This document shows positions 57,833 to 64,000 of a stretch of 64,000 bases of DNA, in pieces. The notes under the pieces were generated by a model that was given only the letters and a program-made list of their open reading frames with translations, searched no databases and had not been told where the DNA came from. This DNA is from Termitomyces sp. T153 (taxonomy: Eukaryota; Basidiomycota; Agaricomycetes; Agaricales; Lyophyllaceae), in NCBI GenBank assembly GCA_018296165.2, contig JACKQL020000048.1:62001-126000 (forward strand). Reading direction: 5' to 3'. Within the stretch, counting starts at the first letter, position 1, and each line of letters opens with the position of its first letter. Both the position numbers and the translations under genes were made by a program.

Positions 57833-58761
57833 CTTCCCCTTCCTCTCCTGAGCCCCTGGAACTCTTCCCCACTGTTCCTGACACTGGTGTACATCACTAG
57901 TTTGTCACCCTGACTTACCCAACCAGCTCTGGAGCATTATGACAACCCTGGAGCAGCCCACATTCCCATCTGATCCCATCAGTATATCACCACAGTCTGC
58001 CCCCTGATCACAACTGACACCTGTCAACTCTGCACAGCCCTGCCACCAGACCTGCTACTCCCAGAGCTGTTACAGTAGTTAGTATATAAGTTGTAGAGTA
58101 GCATCCCATACTCTAGTCTTGGTATCACCTACCATACCATGTTTGGATTGTCTGTCTCTTGTAGTTCATGTTTCTTGTTATGTTTCTTCTTATCTCAGTC
58201 TCCCAGTCTTGTCTTGTCTCTATCTCCATTATCATCTTGTTATCATTTTGTATCTCTGCTTGAATCTATTTTTGTTCTCATCTCAATCTTGCCTTGACTC
58301 TGTCTTGTCTCACTCATCTCTATTTCCTTTGTTGTGTCCAAGTCCCCTTCAACTCTAATGGTGTTACAAACACCACACTTATGATTACAATTCCCAACAT
58401 TCTTAACCAACTTCAGACCTTGCTATTCACTTGGCTCCAAAACCCATCAACATCCATTGATCTCCCATCAAACTCTGGCCCTGCTCCCATCACTTACGTA
58501 GCCTCCGTTTGCCCCACATCACCAATACTCACCCTTGGACTTGTACCTGGAACTTCTCCAAGCCCGACCTTTCCTCATACCTTGTCTTAGACCTCCCTGG
58601 ACCACTTTGGACTTGCTCAGACCACTCCCCTTGACTTACCCTCACAAGTATTTGAAGTCTGGACCTCTCCAAAGTGCTAGGTTATCAGTGCAGAATGTTG
58701 CATCTGCCTAGTAAAGACTTGCCCAGCTAAGCTGAGCCCCTGTGGTCAGTGGAACCTAACA
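57833..58761 (+). repeat. 5'-truncated LTR-like repeat copy
   Basis: About 930 bp that match 59384-60286 (for example GAGCCCCTGGAACTC, AGTAGTTAGTATATAAG, TGAGCCCCTGTGGTCAGT) and end with CCTAACA. A TATA-like GTATATAAG lies near 58084. The start of the other copy is missing here. No gag or pol was found next to it. Confidence 0.7.
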
Positions 58762-59189
58762 GTTGCCTAGAGAGATACACAGGGCAACTATTCTCCTTTC
58801 TAAAGAATAAGTAGAAGCTTTTAAGAGTCAAAGAAACATCTTATACCACTTTTTTATCATAAATTCATTGTTCTGAACTTGTTTTGATAAGAAATACATG
58901 CTTCTTTCCCAAAGAACAGCCAGAAGTGCTCCTTGAGGAGGTGCATTAAAGGACAGTACATTTCACATAAGTAATGCCTGAAAAGGCTGAAAATAGTTAG
59001 ATATTGTCTGAAATATTGAGTCTAGCCTTTCACACATAGTCAGAAGATGGTTCATATCTCATCAAAGTTGTCTACTATAATTTTTTCAAGAAGAAACCTG
59101 TTTCAAGCATGAGAAACAGCCAAGTTACCCAAAAAAAGAAGGTTCTTGGTCAGCAGCTGACAAATTTTAGTTAGCAGAATTCTTTCCAA

Positions 59190-60286
59190 TGTCATGACCC
59201 ATTTCCAAAATCCTGAACCTCTTCTCCAGCAACCCCTGCTTCCCTGGAGTCCTTACCAACACCTCCTCAACTCACCCCAACCTTTGTCACCCTATGGTGC
59301 CTGCTCTGGCTATCTCCAATGCTTCCCTGGCAAACCCTGATGGCCTCCTGGTAAACTCCAACATGTTCCCTGCAGGCCCAACACTTTCCCTTCCCTTCCT
59401 GAGCCTCTGGAACCCCACAACACTGTTTCTGATCCTGGTGTATGTCACTGGCTTATCACCATGGCTTACCCAACTGAGTCTGGAACATCATGATGACCCT
59501 GGGGCAGCCCATGTTTTCATCAGCTCCCATTAGTATATCACCATGGCCTGCCCACTGATTATAACTGACACCTGTTGACTCTGTGTGGCCCCAACAAGCC
59601 CTGCTGCCAGACCTGCTATCCCCAGAAGAACTCCAGTAGTTAGTATATAAGTCATAGAGTAGCATCTGTTACCCTAGTCTTGATATTGCTTATTTGCAGT
59701 TACTTGTTTCCTGTTACATTGTGTTCTGTTACATTTCCCAGTCTTGTCTCTGTTTCTGCCTCTAATCTCATATCTCATCAATCTATCTATTTTCTCATCT
59801 CTGTCTTGTCTCAACTCCATCTGGTTTTGTCTGCCTCAGTTCCTTTGTTGTTGCCTAAGTTCCTTTCAACTCTCAACTCTAATGCTGTTAAAAACTCTGC
59901 ACACATGTTTACAACCCTCAAACATTCATAGCTAGCTCCAGACCTCACCCTACACTCAGCTCCAGAACCCAATATCACTAATTGATCCTCCATCAAGCTT
60001 TGGCCCTGCTCCCATCACTTGTGTGGCCTCCACTTGCCCCACAACCTCTGTATTTGCCTACAGACTTGTACCTGAGTCTTTTCCAGGCCTGACCCTTCTT
60101 TGTACCTTGTCTTAGACTCTCACAGACCACCCCAGACTTGCTCAGACCACCTCCTGTGGCTCACCCTCACAAGTATCTGGAGTCTGGACCTTCCCCAAAT
60201 GCTAGGTTATCAGTGCAGGACATTGTGTCCACCTATTAAGGACTCACTCAGTTAGGCTGAGCCCCTGTGGTCAGTGGGACCTGACA
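59190..60286 (+). repeat. probable solo LTR (gypsy-like ends)
   Basis: About 1,097 bp beginning TGTCATGACCC and ending GGGACCTGACA, an inverted-end pattern common in fungal gypsy LTRs. It has a TATA-like GTATATAAG near 59644. The flanking 5-mers (TCCAA and CCCAG) do not match, so a target duplication could not be confirmed. Confidence 0.62.
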
Positions 60287-60384
60287 CCCAGGAGTTGTCA
60301 CATAGGTGCAGCCACTTTTCCAGGAGTTGTTGCATAATATATAGATGAGCTATGGTCCATGCCTTTGGCACAGGCATGTAGCTC

Positions 60385-60600
60385 TTGTTAGGTTAGGTCC
60401 TCAATATTCTAACTCAATGCTAAGTCCCAGACCCAACCTCACTTTGTTTGGTTAGATCTTTGTATTTGTTAACCCAATGCTAGGTCCCAGAACTACCTCA
60501 CTTTGTTTGGTTAGGTCTTTGTATTTGTTAATTCAATGCTAAGTCCCAGACCAAACCTCACTTTGTTTGGTTAGGTCTTTGTATTTTGTTGACTAAGTGT
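60385..60600 (+). repeat. ~60-bp tandem repeats, block 2
   Basis: Three to four units with AACTCAATGCTAAG, TCCCAGACCCAACCTCACTT and TGTTTGGTTAGGTCTTTGTA. They lie between the LTR-like repeat and the stop codon of the Helitron helicase, in what would be the element's 3' non-coding region. Confidence 0.85.
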
Positions 60601-60609
60601 TGCTCTCTC

Positions 60610-62010
60610 TTATGGGTCCAAAACCACTTTGATATAATCTCCTGATGTGCACTGAGAGAGTGCAACATAAAGTTGGCCATGTGCAAAAACTCCTGATTGA
60701 AGGTGCAATCCAACATGATTGACTGATTGACCCTGAGACTTGTTGATTGTCATAGCAAAAGCCAATCAAATTGGGAATTGTCTCCAGCACAATGGAATTG
60801 GCAAATCTTCTTCAGAGACATCCATGTTGATTTGTGGAATCAAAACAATTGATCCTGCAAACTTGGCATCCCCACTGATGATCCTACATCTGAGAACTCT
60901 AGTGCTGATGTGGGTGACAATCATTCTTGTCCCATTGCAAAGTCCTTTGGTTGTATCCAGATTCCTGAGCAGCATGACAGGAACACCAATCTTCAGAGCC
61001 AATTTAGCCAAAGGCAATGGCTCTGAGAGAGTTCAGGTATTCCATTGGATACAATCCAAGGCCATTAGGATTCCCATCATCAGATATAATAGAGTCTGCA
61101 CTCTGCAAGATTTTCTCTTCTCCTGGACATTTCTGCAGAACTTCTGAGTTGATTTCCTCCACATCAGAGTTCTTGCCAGAAAGAATGGTGTGGTCCAGGT
61201 AATACTGATCATCTTGATGGTGATCAATATGAGTATAAGTGGAAGAGATCAAACCAGTGACAGAATTTTCATCACAGATCATAGTTTCTGGAAGTTGTAC
61301 TGTTTCTCCAGGCCCAAGGTTTTTTCCAGCACCAACATCCAATAACCAAGCTGCATGAGCAATGTTATCAGGAGTCTTATGTTTTGAACCAAGTAGTGGA
61401 CTTGAGTCTGATCCCAAAGTCTTTCCCTTTTGAGTAAAGCAGCAATCATCCTGAGACCTTGTTGGATAACTGGGAGAGTTTGCCTAAAATCTCCTCCAAA
61501 CACCACAGTCACTCCACCAAAAGGAACATCCTTTTCCAGGATGTCTCTGAACCCTTGATCCACAGAGTCAATGGCATTTTTGTGTTGCATTGGAACTTCA
61601 TCCCAGATGACAACTTTGGTCTGGAGTAGGAGTTGAGACAATTGAGTTCCTCTTTTGATATTGGCAATGGATGTATCCAGAGCAGGAATGGGGATTTTGA
61701 ACCTTGAATGTGCAGTTCTACCACCCTCCAGCAATAAGGCAGCAATCCCAGATGATGCTACACATAATGCCACATCTCCATTGGACCAAATAGCAGAAGC
61801 CAAAGTGTTGCAGACAAATGTTTTGCCACATCCACCTGCACTGTGAATAAATATCATCTTGCCCAAGTTGTTGTCCACAGAGTCCATAACTTCATTGAAG
61901 GCCCCCAGCTGCTCACCATTAAAGCTGGCCTTGTTTTCATCCACTCTTCTCTTCAACTCCTCAACATCATAATCATTTTCTTCTTGCAAAAGCCTGTTTC
62001 CTGAAATCAT
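60610..62010 (-). pseudogene. Helitron Pif1-like helicase domain
   Basis: Walker A in IHSAGGCGKTFVCNTLAS, Walker B-like VVIWDEVPMQHK, VVFGGDFRQTLPV, then after a frame change AKLALKIGVPVMLLRNLD and GLCNGTRMIV. The C-terminal motifs are [13 protein letters not shown] and [20 protein letters not shown]. This is the superfamily-1 Pif1-type helicase of Helitrons, thought to unwind DNA during rolling-circle-like transposition. Frameshifts near 61400 and 61015 inactivate it. Confidence 0.88.
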
Positions 62011-62141
62011 TTGATTAGTATCAATGTCAACTCTTTATACAATGTCCAACTTGCCTGGAATCACATTCCAAACTTGTTGAGGTTCTGGCATGTTGGGAAA
62101 GTCTTGAAGAGTCTTGCCAAAATTCTTCAGGTTATCATTGA

Positions 62142-64000
62142 TCAGATGAAAGCCATAGTCATAGACATCTTCATCAGTAAAGTCTCTATCCCTGTACTGC
62201 CAAATATTCTCCAATCTGTGTCAAAGATCATCACAAATGGAGTGCTTGAATTTGTCCCATAGAGCCTCTGGAGTGATAGGAGCACAGTGGAATAGGGTAG
62301 TACAAAAGAGCTGTCTGAGAGCTGATCCTGATTGGATTGGAGCAGCTTCAGCAAGACATTGCCTCCATTCTGCATCATCCTCCAAGAGACCAAGGGCCTT
62401 GCATGCCTCCTTGTAAGTAGGATAAGTGTGGCCTTTGACTGTTCTGAGATCAGTCCATGATGTTGCATTGGTCACAACTGTCAGGAGCATCCTGAGATAG
62501 AACCTTTCTCCCTGTTTTGGTGAAGCAAAGTACATCCTCCCAATAGCTGTTCCTCTTTGCCTCTCCTTCCAAGTCCTTTTGGAAGCCTTCATAGACAAAC
62601 TTGGTTGGAAAGCTCTGATAGGTGGTGTTATTCAGGAATCTGGTATTGGCTTCAAACCAAGCAGTAAGTGCAGTCTTGTCTGCATTAGGCCTGGCAGCTA
62701 CCATCTCCAAAGGCTCATTATCCTGAAATTAGACTTCATGTTGGCCCTCCAAATGCACAGGTAATCAATATACAGGGGGATGTTCTCCATGCATATTGAA
62801 TACAAAGATGTGCCAGCATGCCTCAGGTGCAGAGATGTATCTGGCATCCAAGTGTTCCTTGATTTCATCTCCCTGGTCCATCTGCTCTCCAGCAATCTCC
62901 AAAGTTGTCCTATCATAGCCTTTGTAGATGTACTTGTGAATGTACTTGATGGCTTCCACTGAAGTACAGACCTCCATATTGATGTGACATTTGTACTTGC
63001 CTGAGAGATAAGGGTTGTATGGAACAACATCACAATTGTCATAACAATGACCATTCTTTTCAAAGAAGCACCCATTGTCAGGTCTGGCATATTGAGGATA
63101 GCCATTATCTCCATACTGAGTAGCCTCTTGGAATTTCTTTGGGTATTTCTTGGAACATTTTCCATCTACCATGCACTTAGCATTGGGTTTAGCAGCTCCA
63201 CTTGGACCATGGACCATGTTGGTAGTAACAACCTGACAACAAAGATAAGTAACTGATTCCAGGATTCAACCAAACCCAATACCTGATGAAATTGAGGTTG
63301 AGCAACTGGATCTGGAATTTGGGCAGAGACAATGGAATCCACATTAGGTGCATCCTTGATCCTGTGATGGTGATGGAAAAAGATCAAGATGTTCATATGT
63401 GGAAGTCCTCTCTTCTGGAATTCAATGGTATGAACATAAGCCACACAACTGCCAAAGAGTCCTTCCTTGATCTCCTTTACCACAGCATTTTTCTTGAGTT
63501 CAAAAACTCTGGCAACAATATCAGGTCGATCAGCAGCTGTTTGCTTCTTCCCATTGACTGCAGGTTCCTTCAAGAGAGCTTCTTCAATTTCTGACCACTT
63601 TGGATTGGCAGTCATAGTCAAGGAGAGGTCAGGTTTTCCAAAATTCCTGCAGATAGCCATGAATTCCTGGAATAATTGCTGCATTTGTCAATCACCTCCA
63701 GTATGGGAGGATGGGAGGATAACACAATGGCTTTGTGGAGTGACTTTTTGCTCTCCAGCAGCAGCATCCACTACTCCCTGATAGACTTCAGCTCTGATCT
63801 TCTTTTGATTGTGTCTAATCCAATTCAACTTGTTTTGTTCAGTGGAAGCCCATGCATCCACAACATATTGTTGAAATAGCCTCCCACTTCAGAGTAATGG
63901 TGCATTGAATTCCAAAGTTCTTTGGTGCAGCCTATATGCATAATATGCTGTTTGGGTGACCTTTGCTGATTTTTGTTGATTCTGTGGTCCAAAATGAGAG
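62142..64000 (-). pseudogene. Helitron Rep/N-terminal and middle region
   Basis: Readable motifs: VILPSSHTGGD, FMAICRNFGKPDLSLTMTAN followed by PKWSEIEEAL, then QKRGLPHMNILIFFHHHHR. The usual Helitron Rep motif has PHMH; here the second histidine is asparagine. Further on, KYIHKYIYKGYDR holds the tyrosine motif. The middle part has TALTAWFEANTR, IGRMYFASPKQGERFYLRML and TYPTYKEACKALGLLEDDAEW. Frame changes near 62460 and 62700-62770 break it. Confidence 0.85.

Larger units (their letters stand above)
60610..64000 (-). mobile_element. Helitron, decayed RepHel coding region (partial)
   Basis: Minus-strand element entering from beyond the window end and reading down to a TAA at 60610-60612. Rep-type and Pif1-type helicase domains occur in order, broken by several frameshifts and stops, one of which (reading GGD-stop-QMQQLFQ near 63690) fits CGA to TGA. 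The terminal CTRR and hairpin were not identified with confidence. The sequence is almost free of CpG. Confidence 0.88.

Overview
The window looks like part of a basidiomycete (probably Agaricomycete) nuclear genome. Host genes are broken by many 45-60 bp GT-AG introns. The host genes are a Ubc1-type E2, EB1, an S10 carboxypeptidase, a monocarboxylate-type MFS porter and an F-box-like protein. The transposons are LINEs with an AP endonuclease and RNase H, a Ty1/copia element and a Helitron. No tRNA, rRNA or CRISPR array was recognised. The species cannot be named from the sequence.

Layout. 1-2587: the end of an unidentified gene and a complete E2 gene. 2588-21288: a large imperfect inverted duplication. 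The left arm (2588-10331) carries an S10 carboxypeptidase, a basic CCDC137-like protein and an MFS porter, all apparently intact. The right arm (14824-21288) carries damaged copies of the same three genes. The 4.5 kb spacer holds an intact EB1 gene, a cytochrome P450 remnant and an orphan ORF. 21289-26804: mostly unassigned sequence with short local repeats.

26805-33342: a 33-exon ankyrin gene. Most repeats are one 99-bp phase-1 exon plus one ~52-bp intron, tandemly amplified. Seven of these introns are GC-AG. The spliced frame stays open for 1,556 codons and ends in an acidic Gly/Asp-rich segment and an unrecognised C-terminal domain.

33680-53132: a transposon block. LINE-A (33680-40999, 14-bp target duplication) lies beside a Ty1/copia element (41123-53132, two 354-bp LTRs, 5-bp target duplication). 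LINE-B (46114-52593, 12-bp target duplication) is inserted in the copia RNase H region. 53654-54892: an F-box-like host gene. 57160-60600: LTR remnants and ~60-bp repeats. 60610-64000: a decayed Helitron helicase on the minus strand, running off the end.

A CpG desert runs from about 26.85 kb to about 50 kb and another from about 55.9 kb to the end. Many transposon stop codons fit CGA-to-TGA change. The copia 5' LTR has no CpG while the 3' LTR has nine. Together these suggest long-term CpG methylation and deamination. The ankyrin gene lies inside this domain yet keeps an open frame.
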